Positions 17,725 through 26,371 of a stretch of 36,140 nucleotides of DNA are shown one piece after another; positions within the stretch are counted from its first letter, which is position 1, and each line of letters opens with the position of its first letter. The DNA is from a virus. A program made the position numbers and the translations under genes. The notes beneath the pieces are model-generated. The model was not told the DNA's origin. It saw only the letters and a list, made by a program, of their open reading frames with translations, and did not search any database. Location of the stretch: positions 1-36,140 of IMG/VR virus record IMGVR_UViG_3300037493_004281. One strand, written 5' to 3'.

Positions 17725-19718
17725 TATAATAATTTTAATTGTATAATCTTAGGTTGAAAATTATTAATCTCACTTTCAATCTTAGTTAAATAATATTCAT
17801 AGTTTAAATCATATTCATTTATTGGGTTCTCTTTATAATTAATAAACAGTTTCTGTAGCCATTTTCCAGCTTCAACTTGTATCTGTCTACCATCTAGAGT
17901 ATTTTTCTTTATAATTTTAGAACCTTGATTGGATATATAATATCTAATAGTATGTTGAGTAGGTATAATTTTATGAACACCGTCCTCAATAATTTCTTCA
18001 TTAAATTCCCAATCACCTTTAATCTTTTTACCACCACAAAAGTCAAATATATTAGTTTGTTGACTTACAAAAGTTTCAGGTTTTATATCATGTACAAAGT
18101 AATTATACAATGCTTTAGGTACTATTAAGAAACTTTTATTTTTATGAAGAGCTAAATTATGAAACTCAAATCTACCTTTACATTTTGTACTAGAATATGA
18201 ATAAGAATCTGGCCCTAATCTTTTATAAACATAATGAGGGTTTTCTGTTTTAATACCTAAATAAGTATCATAGTCAACAGTCTTTGGAGAGTTAACAGCA
18301 ATATAGTTATTTACATCACCTATGATAATCTTACTATATGTATCATGTTCTAATTCAAGCTTAGTTATCTTTTCCCATCTGTCACATATTTCAACGTACT
18401 TTTCAGTATACTCTCTAGGTATGATAGTTTCAAGACCATCTGTATTCTGCATCAAAGGAATAGCTCCCGGAATTTCTTCCATAATCATTTCATATAGCAT
18501 AGCCAATGAGAGTTGACCATTAATAGTTATCCTCATTGTGAATTCTGGATCATATAGAAAACAGTTCTTATCATTACTTAAACCATAGGTTGAATTAAGA
18601 ATAATCTTATATACATAGTTTCTAATATCTTTTTTACTTATCTTTCTTCTTTCATCAAAGAACCATTGATATTGTTCACAGAATTCTTTTTTAGGAAGAT
18701 GTGCTGGAGCCCATTCATGAACCATAGCTAATCTTGGATAGTAACTTACAACGTCACTAGTCATAATAACCATTTTATCATCAGATTTATATACACCTTT
18801 AGCTGTTGCTCCATGTATACCACCTAAACCAAAATCTGTTTTAACTCCATGATATTGTACTGAATATTTAAAAGCATTTTTTGTTTCTTCCGGATTTATA
18901 ATAACTTCATTAAATTTATCTAATAACTTTTGAAAGGGAGCTGTATTAAATTTAATGTAGTCAAGAATAATATCTTTAGCTATTATTTCTTTTCTTATAG
19001 TTCTTAATTGTCTTAAATCATATTTTTTGATACCTGTAGCTTCACTTAAGAAATGCATAAATAATTCTTTTGAAATTCTTGGCTCAGAGGCACTGAATAA
19101 ATTAATACCATACTCTTCTGTCAAATTCTTTCTTAAAGCTATCTGATCCTTGCTTAGGGTCATAATTCTCTTAGTAGAGTTAACATCATTAATACAATAC
19201 TTAATAATTTCATCTATCTCTTCTTGTGTAGTAATATCTTTACTATGATGAATAGGCATATCTTTAATATTTGCCCAATCCATACTATATTGTATCCATT
19301 TTAAACTGGATCTTTTTGCAGGATTATCCCAGTGATTTAGTTTAAATACATCTACTTGACGTATTTGCATATTTTTCTCACTAAATTCTAAAAATTCTCC
19401 TGTATTTTGAGTTTGAATAATTTGTTGAGCTTTACTGTATATCCATTCTGCTATATCAACTCCGGACATTTCCCTAAGTTGATCTGCAGATCTTAATATA
19501 TATTCAGTAATTTGACCATCAAATCCTAAACCATTGAATGACACATGCCATTCATCTAATTGAATATTGTGATTTAAGAAGAATAAAAAATCTTCAATGT
19601 CATTATGTAACCTACTCATTATAAATACTTTAGTGTCATCAGATTTAATATCTGTAAATACACCCAAAAAGCACGTGGATAAGGTCTCATAATCCATTAC
19701 GTAGTGGCAACGACTCAT
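17724..19718 (-). CDS. Family B DNA polymerase with 3'-5' exonuclease
   Basis: A 664-aa phage replicative polymerase. Proofreading domain: Exo I DYE (D9, E11), Exo II FNGLGFD (61-67, with N62 and D67), Exo III YCIND (Y174, D178). Polymerase domain: motif A DVVSYYP from D322, motif B KIILNSTYG (K371 to G379), motif C QNTDG (N425-T426-D427). GLGGIHG near 298-303 lies just before motif A. Motif C usually reads DTD; here the first Asp is Asn, while the last Asp, the one most needed for catalysis, is kept. At 664 aa it is compact for the family. The ATG is 44 bases past a terminator hairpin, so its transcription may depend on read-through or on an unseen promoter. Confidence 0.95.
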   Translation of the reverse strand: MSRCHYVMDYETLSTCFLGVFTDIKSDDTKVFIMSRLHNDIEDFLFFLNHNIQLDEWHVSFNGLGFDGQITEYILRSADQLREMSGVDIAEWIYSKAQQIIQTQNTGEFLEFSEKNMQIRQVDVFKLNHWDNPAKRSSLKWIQYSMDWANIKDMPIHHSKDITTQEEIDEIIKYCINDVNSTKRIMTLSKDQIALRKNLTEEYGINLFSASEPRISKELFMHFLSEATGIKKYDLRQLRTIRKEIIAKDIILDYIKFNTAPFQKLLDKFNEVIINPEETKNAFKYSVQYHGVKTDFGLGGIHGATAKGVYKSDDKMVIMTSDVVSYYPRLAMVHEWAPAHLPKKEFCEQYQWFFDERRKISKKDIRNYVYKIILNSTYGLSNDKNCFLYDPEFTMRITINGQLSLAMLYEMIMEEIPGAIPLMQNTDGLETIIPREYTEKYVEICDRWEKITKLELEHDTYSKIIIGDVNNYIAVNSPKTVDYDTYLGIKTENPHYVYKRLGPDSYSYSSTKCKGRFEFHNLALHKNKSFLIVPKALYNYFVHDIKPETFVSQQTNIFDFCGGKKIKGDWEFNEEIIEDGVHKIIPTQHTIRYYISNQGSKIIKKNTLDGRQIQVEAGKWLQKLFINYKENPINEYDLNYEYYLTKIESEINNFQPKIIQLKLL

Positions 19719-19757
19719 AATATTTATTCAGTTAAGCTGTCTCCCCGTTTAATTTAT

Positions 19758-19792
19758 AAAAAAGGGAGAGCATTTTCTAGAATACTCTCCCT
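19758..19792 (-). terminator. Intrinsic terminator before the DNA polymerase gene
   Basis: Stem 19763-19774 / 19781-19792 around a 6-base loop. In minus-strand RNA it reads AGGGAGAGTATT, CTAGAA, AATGCTCTCCCT, then about six U. Its one wobble is U-G in minus-strand RNA and would be C-A in plus-strand RNA, which fixes the orientation. It lies between the 126-aa gene and the DNA polymerase gene. Unlike the other three hairpins of the block, its loop is not TGTAAT. Confidence 0.85.
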
Positions 19793-19834
19793 GTCCAAAG
19801 CGAAAAGTTAATTACTTAACTCCCATTTTACTGT

Positions 19835-20215
19835 TTACCCAGCAATTTTTTCTGCAGTTAAAAAACTATTAAAATCAAAAGTCTTACTGTTAATGCAAGT
19901 AGCTTCTAATAATAACTTAATAGCATCCATATCTTCAATATAATATTCTTGAAAAGTCTCTACAGACTTCTTTTCTTCTTTAATTGTTCTACCGTTAGGT
20001 CTTTTAGTTTTTGTTAGCATAGGATCACCATTATCATCTAACTTAGGCATCATATGAAATGCATTCTTTGTAACCTTACTGATTACTATTAATACTTTTT
20101 GTTCTGCTTCCCAAATACATTCTACATATGGACATGTTTCTGTAAGTGGTACAGTTCTAAAAGTTTGGTGATCATTCCAAGTAGCTTGTACTAAGAACAT
20201 TGAATCTTTACTCAT
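19835..20215 (-). CDS. Conserved hypothetical protein, 126 aa
   Basis: A small protein not recognised beyond its context. It begins MSKDSMFLVQATWNDHQTF and is a mixed alpha/beta sequence without signal peptide or membrane segment. The middle carries a basic stretch (KTKRPNGRTIKEEKK, about residues 69-83) that could contact nucleic acid. It is the last gene of the unit that starts with the 394-aa gene at 23015, 27 bases after the 187-aa gene, and is followed by a strong terminator. Its place between a RecE-like nuclease and a DNA polymerase suggests a replication or recombination accessory role, which is inference only. Confidence 0.75.
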   Translation of the reverse strand: MSKDSMFLVQATWNDHQTFRTVPLTETCPYVECIWEAEQKVLIVISKVTKNAFHMMPKLDDNGDPMLTKTKRPNGRTIKEEKKSVETFQEYYIEDMDAIKLLLEATCINSKTFDFNSFLTAEKIAG

Positions 20216-20242
20216 TTTGTTGATTTTAAATATTTATACAAA

Positions 20243-20806
20243 TTAATCTAGAATTTTTATCTTTTCCAAACTTTTAATAGTTTCTGTGTAACATTCTAAT
20301 TCTAGATTTGGTTTACTACATAACTCACCTACCTCTTTAAGTATATCTGTATCTACATTAAGTAAATCAGAATATATTTCATAATGATCTTCTGGATATA
20401 AATAACTATTAATATATAAGCTATTAGCTTTACTGTCTTGGAAATAAGCACATACTTTACGTTTCATAAATGTATTAAGTAAGCTATATTTTCCTTCTAT
20501 TAGGTAATCCCAATCTTTTTGCAAATCTGAAAAATCAAATATTGCAATAAATGTATCGCCTACTTTTTTAAAATCAGTTAATCTTGAATGTTTTAATAAA
20601 ACATGTTTTTCAAATTGTATATAATCATTATCAGGTCTTATTTTATAAGTTACAATTAACTTTGCTTCAGTAATTGCATAGTTATCTTGCCAACTTAAAT
20701 AAGTTTCTACAGGTAGTACACTGCTACCTTTTTTAATGTCTAAAAGTGGATAAAAAAAGATTTTAGACTTTTGAAAATATTCTTTATAAAGAGATGTTAT
20801 TGCCAT
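20243..20806 (-). CDS. Conserved hypothetical protein, 187 aa
   Basis: No family recognised. The N-terminus (YKEYFQKSKIFFYPLLDIKKG) and the alternation of short beta-like strands with aromatic residues suggest a compact globular cytoplasmic protein. There is no signal peptide, membrane segment or nucleotide-binding motif. It starts 3 bases after the RecE-like nuclease gene and is followed by the 126-aa gene, so it is surely co-transcribed with both. The tight spacing makes a partner role with the nuclease possible, but nothing in the residues proves it. Confidence 0.78.
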   Translation of the reverse strand: MAITSLYKEYFQKSKIFFYPLLDIKKGSSVLPVETYLSWQDNYAITEAKLIVTYKIRPDNDYIQFEKHVLLKHSRLTDFKKVGDTFIAIFDFSDLQKDWDYLIEGKYSLLNTFMKRKVCAYFQDSKANSLYINSYLYPEDHYEIYSDLLNVDTDILKEVGELCSKPNLELECYTETIKSLEKIKILD

Positions 20807-20809
20807 AAG

Positions 20810-21856
20810 TTAAAGTATTACATTTCCTTTTGCTAAATCATATGGTAATGTAAAATCTTTTTCTGTATAATGGTAATCTAATACCTCCAACATATCTAAG
20901 AAATCATTTTGCCATATGGCTAACGTTTCATTTGATACCTGAAATGGGTAAATTTGATTAAACTTATCTATTACAATAAATGTAATTACAATTCTCCATT
21001 CAGCTATGTCAGGTAAGTTCTTTAAATAATTAGACCATGCTAACTGTTGATATATTACGGCCTGTATCCAGTATTTATAATAATCAACAGCATCGGGAAA
21101 ATCTTGTAAAGCTTTACCTGTAGTTTTTAAATCATTTATGAATAGTGTCTTTGTCTTGTAATCAATTACTATATTATCTAAAATACCTTTAAAACCAAAT
21201 TTATATTTTCCTGGTTCCATTTTTAATGGTATTTCATTTAAAATTTTGATATCTTCTGTGCTATCTATATTTAATTGAAGTAAGGATTTAACTTGTGGAT
21301 GATTTCTTAATAATTCAACAGATGCTGTACAATTGTCTAATGTCTGTTGGTCAATTACTGTTTTACCTTCCCGTTTTTTAAGAAAATTAAAGTATTCTTT
21401 ATTTTGATCAGTAAGTATTTTTTCAAGTCTTTTTGAGTCTCCTGTTTTAGTAGAATCCTTTTTGTCATCTACAAGGCTTTGGTGTAAGTTCAGGGATAAG
21501 AGTTGTCTAAGTATATCTTCAGAGAAGTCCTCCAAAAGTAATGAATTATTATTTAATATTGAATAATAATTTTTAAAAATATTTGTGATAATAATTAAAT
21601 TATTATCTGCGGGTACTTTACCCGGCATAACAATGAATTGCTCATTAAAGCTATCAGGTTCTAACAGAAGACAGTGTAATGCCCTACCTGCAACTAGGTG
21701 GGCATCAATACTATCTTCTTTTTGTTTTAATACATAGTGGTCATAAAAAGCTCTAGGTGAGAACAGTAGCTTATTAATACTACTATAACTAAAGTAAAAA
21801 GTTTCACTATAAAATCTTTCTAGTTCTTCATTAAAAGAAATTGTCTGTAGACTCAT
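20810..21856 (-). CDS. RecE-like / exonuclease VIII-type PD-(D/E)XK nuclease
   Basis: A 348-aa protein with the order of motifs of the RecE/exonuclease VIII branch of PD-(D/E)XK nucleases. An N-terminal FSYSSINKLLFSPRAFYDHY (about 22-41) is followed by GRALHCLLLEPDSF (58-70, with H61). The metal-binding core is GILD (D227) and NDLKTT (D242, K244), and QAVIY (Q265, Y269) matches the C-terminal QxxxY helix. Such enzymes degrade one strand of duplex DNA to prepare recombination, usually with a single-strand annealing protein and SSB. A Sak4-like ATPase and SSB-like protein are encoded at 27824-29274. Its first codons overlap the end of the 394-aa gene by 26 bases. Confidence 0.85.
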   Translation of the reverse strand: MSLQTISFNEELERFYSETFYFSYSSINKLLFSPRAFYDHYVLKQKEDSIDAHLVAGRALHCLLLEPDSFNEQFIVMPGKVPADNNLIIITNIFKNYYSILNNNSLLLEDFSEDILRQLLSLNLHQSLVDDKKDSTKTGDSKRLEKILTDQNKEYFNFLKKREGKTVIDQQTLDNCTASVELLRNHPQVKSLLQLNIDSTEDIKILNEIPLKMEPGKYKFGFKGILDNIVIDYKTKTLFINDLKTTGKALQDFPDAVDYYKYWIQAVIYQQLAWSNYLKNLPDIAEWRIVITFIVIDKFNQIYPFQVSNETLAIWQNDFLDMLEVLDYHYTEKDFTLPYDLAKGNVIL

Positions 21857-23015
21857 TTGTTTCTATTTCTATTGGTGTTTCTGGAACTATTTCCTCTACA
21901 ATCATTTCTTTAACCTGAAATTCAGGTCTTATTTCAAATTCATAATTTTCATTCATACCTTCTAGTAATTCTGCATCAATAGTTATAGTTTTTACTTTAA
22001 CTCTACTAGTACAGCCTCTATTTTCTAATTTAGAGTACATATCTGTAAATAATATATCTAAATTTTCTTTAGTAACTTGACCATGTTTAACTAATGTATT
22101 AATAACTACATCTTCAGTGATATTAAAATGAGTTCTGTGTAAAAAACTAGTAAGACTTTTAAAATTAACGTGTCTTTTAGTTGCACAAGCATCTATTTTA
22201 TAACCATAGTTCATAAAGAGTAACTCTAAATATAGTAAACTAGATGAGTAATCACTATTAGCCATAATTTCCATAGCTAAAATATGATTATCTTGATCTG
22301 AGCTATCAAACATATCTGATAATTGTTTATAAGTTGATGCTTCAATTTCAATAGCATCATCTCCATTTAAATGAATTAACAATGCAGATTGATCATAAAT
22401 ATCAGTTGTACAGACATGATTATATACATCTACCATATCAGGATCTATAGTAAAATATTGGTCACTATAACTCATTTCAGGATGTTCTGCTATAAATACT
22501 GTATTTGGTTTATAATCAAAAGGTAAATTAGTTAAATTTATTATTCTTTTAGTATGATAATCTAATAGTATTTCAGGTTCAGTATAAAATTCTAAAACTG
22601 TATTTAAATCATCTGCATATTTTTTATCTAGTAAATGTTCACATGATTTAACAAATAATTTAAAATCATCAGTATATATACGATAATGATAAGTTGTACT
22701 ACTGATTTTATCAAAAGTATGATTACTACCAAAAATATGAGTAGCTTCTTTAATATCTCTTACTGTTTTTACTTTATATTCAGCTGTTATATTTTTCATT
22801 TTTACTCTAGGAATATTAATTCCTTTTAAAAAATATAATTTATCACCTACACTAGGAGTATAGGTTGGTTTTAATTCAATATTATTAAATCTATTTTTAT
22901 AAAAAGATTCTGCAGCAATAAAAGTTATTTGAGGTTGACAATCAAAATCTTTTGCTTGTTGTGTACGTTGAAATTCAATATTAAAATTCAAGTTAATAAA
23001 TAAAATATTTCTCAT
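21831..23015 (-). CDS. Uncharacterised replication-block protein, 394 aa, with a motif shared with the 138-aa gene
   Basis: No known family recognised. Residues about 230-274 carry the pattern (S/T)D-x-x-N-H-x-x-A-x5-N-x5-S-x3-L, which recurs in the 138-aa protein at 25623-26039. The match extends to the preceding segment (AIEIEAS versus AIIEIDE). The segment is probably helical, perhaps a HEAT-like repeat unit. The rest is mixed alpha/beta. The C-terminus is acidic and ends NESTDNFF, which could be a partner-binding tail. The start codon lies only about 14 bases past a terminator hairpin. It overlaps the RecE-like nuclease gene by 26 bases, so the two are translationally linked. Confidence 0.8.
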   Translation of the reverse strand: MRNILFINLNFNIEFQRTQQAKDFDCQPQITFIAAESFYKNRFNNIELKPTYTPSVGDKLYFLKGINIPRVKMKNITAEYKVKTVRDIKEATHIFGSNHTFDKISSTTYHYRIYTDDFKLFVKSCEHLLDKKYADDLNTVLEFYTEPEILLDYHTKRIINLTNLPFDYKPNTVFIAEHPEMSYSDQYFTIDPDMVDVYNHVCTTDIYDQSALLIHLNGDDAIEIEASTYKQLSDMFDSSDQDNHILAMEIMANSDYSSSLLYLELLFMNYGYKIDACATKRHVNFKSLTSFLHRTHFNITEDVVINTLVKHGQVTKENLDILFTDMYSKLENRGCTSRVKVKTITIDAELLEGMNENYEFEIRPEFQVKEMIVEEIVPETPIEIETNESTDNFF

Positions 23016-23023
23016 AATTAATA

Positions 23024-23050
23024 ATTAAAAACCGGCTATTACACCGGTTT
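23024..23050 (-). terminator. Short GC-rich terminator hairpin before the 394-aa gene
   Basis: Perfect 7-bp stem 23029-23035 / 23044-23050 (AAACCGG/CCGGTTT in minus-strand RNA) with loop TGTAATAG, followed by TTAATTAT. It lies between the MoxR-type ATPase gene and the 394-aa gene, leaving only about 14 bases to the next ATG. Partial termination that sets lower expression of the downstream genes is likely. The loop matches those near 16271 and 27800. Confidence 0.75.
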
Positions 23051-23106
23051 AAGTTGATTTATTTTTATTCTGTGTTTTTTTTATTGGGAAACTGTTTTAT
23101 GTGTGA

Positions 23107-24288
23107 TTATTGTAAAGTCATCTTTACAACTGCGGTGTCCCTCATCATTCCAGCAAATTTTACTTTGTTACCATTAACAATTTCTTTAACCATATAATAC
23201 TTCAAATCATTAGTAAAAGCTTCACAATCTGTTGTAAGTTTTATCAATCTTTGAGTCATTGGAGCTCCTACAGCTTCTTTTGAAGCATGTGTTAAAGAAT
23301 AATTTACAAGTCTTGTGGCAATTACACTTGCAATATCTGCTCTATAATCATCATCTTTACCAATAGCTGATGATAAAGCACCTACTACATAAGCTTCATT
23401 AGGATTAGTAATTGCATCTTTTGGAGATATGATTTTATCAAGTTTGTTATTAATAAACATAGTAAATAAACTTGAAAATTCAGGTCCAACTGAACCTTCA
23501 CCAATCATTTGTATTAATGGTAATGAATCTTCAAATTTAGGAAGTGAACTAATTGAATTAAAGAATAATGTTATACTTCTAGGATTTACAGTTTCTGTAA
23601 CTAACTCAGGATTCATTAATAGAAAATTAATACATCTTCCATCAATATTATTTGCTTCAGCCCATCTTGCCCATACGTTTACATCAAATTTAAGTTCTAC
23701 ACTTACAAATCTTGTTCTTTGTGCATTATCTAAAGATGTTACATTATAATCTCCATTGTCTGGGTTGGTAGTAAGAACAATATGCCAATTTTTAGGTAAC
23801 TTCCATGATGCATAAGATTGCTCTTCAACTAGGGTCATTGTAGCTTGCATAAATCTGTGATCAGCTCTAGTATAATCATCTAAGATAAGAAAACCACCTT
23901 CTGATTTACCTTGAATCCATTCAGGAGCAGCATGTGACATTCTTTTATCTTTAACTCTGTAACCTGCTTTTATTGCACTTTCTAATTGTGCATCAACTAC
24001 CCAAGCTGATTTACCTTCTTTATTCTCAATTAAATATTCTTTTAATGGAAAACCTACTAAATCACCTAATTCTTCAAATTCAGCTAAATTTAATCTAATA
24101 ACATCCATGCTTTTGCTAGCAGCAAATTGTTTTATAGCTGATGTTTTGCCAAGGCCTGAATCACCTTCAATATTTATTGTTACAGGTACTTTACCTTGTG
24201 CTTGTATATATTGATTATTAGATACCATGTGTTCTAAATAATCTTTTAATTCATCTACGTTTAATTGTACTAATTTACTTTGACTCAT
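23107..24288 (-). CDS. MoxR-type AAA+ ATPase (AAA_5-like)
   Basis: A 393-aa ATPase. Walker A is GDSGLGKT (42-49), Walker B FLILDD (133-138), and sensor 1 TTNPDNGDYN (173-182). Arginines in NAQRTRF (R191, R193) are placed like an Arg finger. The insert after Walker A (LAEFEELGDLVGFP) is typical of MoxR/midasin-like ATPases, which remodel partner proteins together with VWA-domain proteins. The next gene upstream (24300-25622, 11 bases away) is a VWA protein with a metallopeptidase motif, so the two form a classic MoxR-VWA pair. The substrate is unknown. It is the last gene before a terminator hairpin. Confidence 0.9.
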   Translation of the reverse strand: MSQSKLVQLNVDELKDYLEHMVSNNQYIQAQGKVPVTINIEGDSGLGKTSAIKQFAASKSMDVIRLNLAEFEELGDLVGFPLKEYLIENKEGKSAWVVDAQLESAIKAGYRVKDKRMSHAAPEWIQGKSEGGFLILDDYTRADHRFMQATMTLVEEQSYASWKLPKNWHIVLTTNPDNGDYNVTSLDNAQRTRFVSVELKFDVNVWARWAEANNIDGRCINFLLMNPELVTETVNPRSITLFFNSISSLPKFEDSLPLIQMIGEGSVGPEFSSLFTMFINNKLDKIISPKDAITNPNEAYVVGALSSAIGKDDDYRADIASVIATRLVNYSLTHASKEAVGAPMTQRLIKLTTDCEAFTNDLKYYMVKEIVNGNKVKFAGMMRDTAVVKMTLQ

Positions 24289-24299
24289 GTTTTTTTTAT

Positions 24300-25622
24300 T
24301 TATAGTTCAAGTTTAATCACTTTTCCCGGAAGTCCTTCAGGCATATTTGATCTTTCAGATATTACCCATAGCACAGGAGATTTTGGTTTTACATTTGCAT
24401 AACACTCACCATCTGTAAAATATACTAAACTTGTATATTTCTTTAAATGAGCATTGTAATATTCTAATACAGGATCAAATGCTGTACCTCCTCTACCTGC
24501 TACTGCAATACCACCAAATTTACCTTTGTATTCATTAATACTTTGTATAATTACATCACATTGAATTATAGTAATATCTACTCCAGCTTTATAAATATGA
24601 TGAATCTCATTCATAAATTCTTTTAATTCTTCATCACTTACAGATGCAGAAGTATCAATTGCTAGTAGCATATGTTGCCTCATCTTAAGTTTAAGACCCG
24701 GATTATCTGAAAATCTTCTATTTTCTTTTCTTCTTATTTTTTTAGTGTAAACTTTAGTAGATACACCGGTAAATCTTCTGATATACCCTTTCCAATCAAA
24801 TTTAGGTTTTTCAATTTGGTCTAAACTTAATAAATATGCTGCCAATTCTCCAGGTACAGTACCTCTTTTCTTTTGAGTCATATCAGCAGCTTGCTTAAGT
24901 AAAGTATCAACTTGCTTATTGATTAATTTTTGTTCAGCTTCAGATAAATTATCAAATTCATCCCATGTAGTATGATCCCATAAATTAGAATTATCAGAAT
25001 CCATACCATTACATAATGCATCAAAGTTTGAATCTCCACTACTACCTGTATCTTCTTTCTTTTGTTTAGCTTCTCGTAGTTTATCATAATAATATCTACT
25101 ACCTGCTTTTATATCTAAATTTAAATCCGGATAATCTTTAATAAATATACCTCTCATAGGTATAGTAGCTATTAAAGCCATGATTTCCTCAAGTGTTACA
25201 TCATCTCTTTCTTTTGCTTTTTTAATCTCCTCTTTAATAGGATCTACTATAGCATCATATTCTTCTTTACTTAATTCTTTAGTAGGTAATTGACTATCAT
25301 CTATGTATTGATTAATCTCCATATCCATAGCAATATTAGCTAACTTTCTATCAGAATAGTTATGATGTTGAGTAAGATGAAAGAAAGCAATATGTAAGAG
25401 CTCATGCTTAAGTACACCATATCTATGTTCATTAGACAGGCTTTCCCAAAAGTCTGGATTAATAGCTAACTGATAATTAATACCATTTTTACTTACACCA
25501 GCAGTTGGAACAATGTTCTTGTTCCATATTTTATTTAACATTATCAATAAAAAACCATAAAAGGGCTCAGCTAAAATTAAAGTTTTACTTATTTTAGCTA
25601 AGGATTCTTCTCTATTCTTCAT
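24300..25622 (-). CDS. Putative metallopeptidase plus VWA-like domain protein (DUF2201 type)
   Basis: A 440-aa two-domain protein. The N-terminal part holds HELLH (73-77) and ANIAMDMEINQYI (95-107), as in putative metallopeptidases of the DUF2201 N-terminal type. The C-terminal part is a VWA-like domain with an intact MIDAS: DTSAS (D323, S325, S327), GRGGTAFDP (T380) and FTDGE (D404). The middle (about 180-310) is charged and basic. The MIDAS probably binds a client that the adjoining MoxR ATPase remodels or that the peptidase cuts. It begins next to the end of the 138-aa gene with no spacer (adjacent bases 25622/25623), pointing to one module. Whether the zincin is active cannot be told from sequence. 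Confidence 0.9.
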   Translation of the reverse strand: MKNREESLAKISKTLILAEPFYGFLLIMLNKIWNKNIVPTAGVSKNGINYQLAINPDFWESLSNEHRYGVLKHELLHIAFFHLTQHHNYSDRKLANIAMDMEINQYIDDSQLPTKELSKEEYDAIVDPIKEEIKKAKERDDVTLEEIMALIATIPMRGIFIKDYPDLNLDIKAGSRYYYDKLREAKQKKEDTGSSGDSNFDALCNGMDSDNSNLWDHTTWDEFDNLSEAEQKLINKQVDTLLKQAADMTQKKRGTVPGELAAYLLSLDQIEKPKFDWKGYIRRFTGVSTKVYTKKIRRKENRRFSDNPGLKLKMRQHMLLAIDTSASVSDEELKEFMNEIHHIYKAGVDITIIQCDVIIQSINEYKGKFGGIAVAGRGGTAFDPVLEYYNAHLKKYTSLVYFTDGECYANVKPKSPVLWVISERSNMPEGLPGKVIKLEL

Positions 25623-26039
25623 TTATCTTAATTTTATATTTATTTCAAATTGTTCAGTAGGATATCCCCAAGCTTTCATAATAGATAACATATATTTATT
25701 ATGTAAGTCTAAGAAAAAAGCCATAATTTCTTTTGAAGCATCAGCTTTAATAACCCTATTAAACACAGCATTCATAGTAGGTGCTTGAAATGCATCATCT
25801 GGTAATACATCAATTAAGTTTTTATTTATTAATTCTTTAAGTAACTCAGGACATTTATCTTTCCAAAGTCCCGGATCTATGTCAGAAAATTTATATATTA
25901 TATATAAAAGAATTATTGAATCTTTTATATTACAATTTTCAATAGCTAAAAAAGCTATAGTATGATTTTCTTCATCTGTTGATTTTAGCATTTCTAATAA
26001 ATTATGTGCTTCATCAATTTCAATTATTGCTTTTTTCAT
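25623..26039 (-). CDS. Helical hypothetical protein, 138 aa, MoxR-VWA module partner
   Basis: Not a known family. The N-terminal half (residues 12-52) contains LLEMLKSTDEENHTIAF...N...S..LLYIIYKF, which aligns with residues 230-274 of the 394-aa protein at 21831-23015. The whole protein appears helical and has no membrane segment or signal peptide. Its stop abuts the start of the VWA-metallopeptidase gene, and its own ATG overlaps the stop of the 111-aa gene, so it is translated as part of the same chain. An adaptor or client role for the MoxR-VWA pair is a reasonable guess. Confidence 0.78.
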   Translation of the reverse strand: MKKAIIEIDEAHNLLEMLKSTDEENHTIAFLAIENCNIKDSIILLYIIYKFSDIDPGLWKDKCPELLKELINKNLIDVLPDDAFQAPTMNAVFNRVIKADASKEIMAFFLDLHNKYMLSIMKAWGYPTEQFEINIKLR

Positions 26040-26371
26040 GTGTTTATAAGATTTATAAGGTTAGTTATATTAACGTTTATATCATCAAAATTTATAGTGT
26101 TAGATATAATGTAAACTGAATCAACTAATTGATTTAATGTTACTTCTGTATAATCTAAATCATTATAATAATCTTCTTCATTACAATGTTTTATGTAACT
26201 TGTTGGGTGTGCACATAAAAAAGGTAGATTAAGATATTGCCTTCTTTTTCCATCTATATTCTGCCACCTATAACCTAATGCAAATAACGCTTTTTGAATT
26301 TGTGCAGAATGTTCAGCACTTTTAACTCTAATTTTTATTGAATAGGGTAAAACATTATTATTCATAGTCAT
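26036..26371 (-). CDS. Small conserved phage protein, 111 aa
   Basis: The N-terminal half (YSIKIRVKSAEHSAQIQKALFALGYRW) reads like the small alpha/beta phage domain of the type IKI..k..e.s..vQ..LF.lGy.W, for which I know no function. The remainder is acidic, then rich in Asn, Ile and Leu. It overlaps both neighbours by 4 bases (ATGA-type junctions with the SegE-like and 138-aa genes), showing tight coupling. No catalytic motif is visible. Confidence 0.75.
   Translation of the reverse strand: MTMNNNVLPYSIKIRVKSAEHSAQIQKALFALGYRWQNIDGKRRQYLNLPFLCAHPTSYIKHCNEEDYYNDLDYTEVTLNQLVDSVYIISNTINFDDINVNITNLINLINT

Noticed and set aside
23429-23749. Rightward 106-codon frame opposite the MoxR ATPase gene
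   Set aside because: Antisense to residues of the ATPase whose motifs are intact; no leader and no family resemblance.
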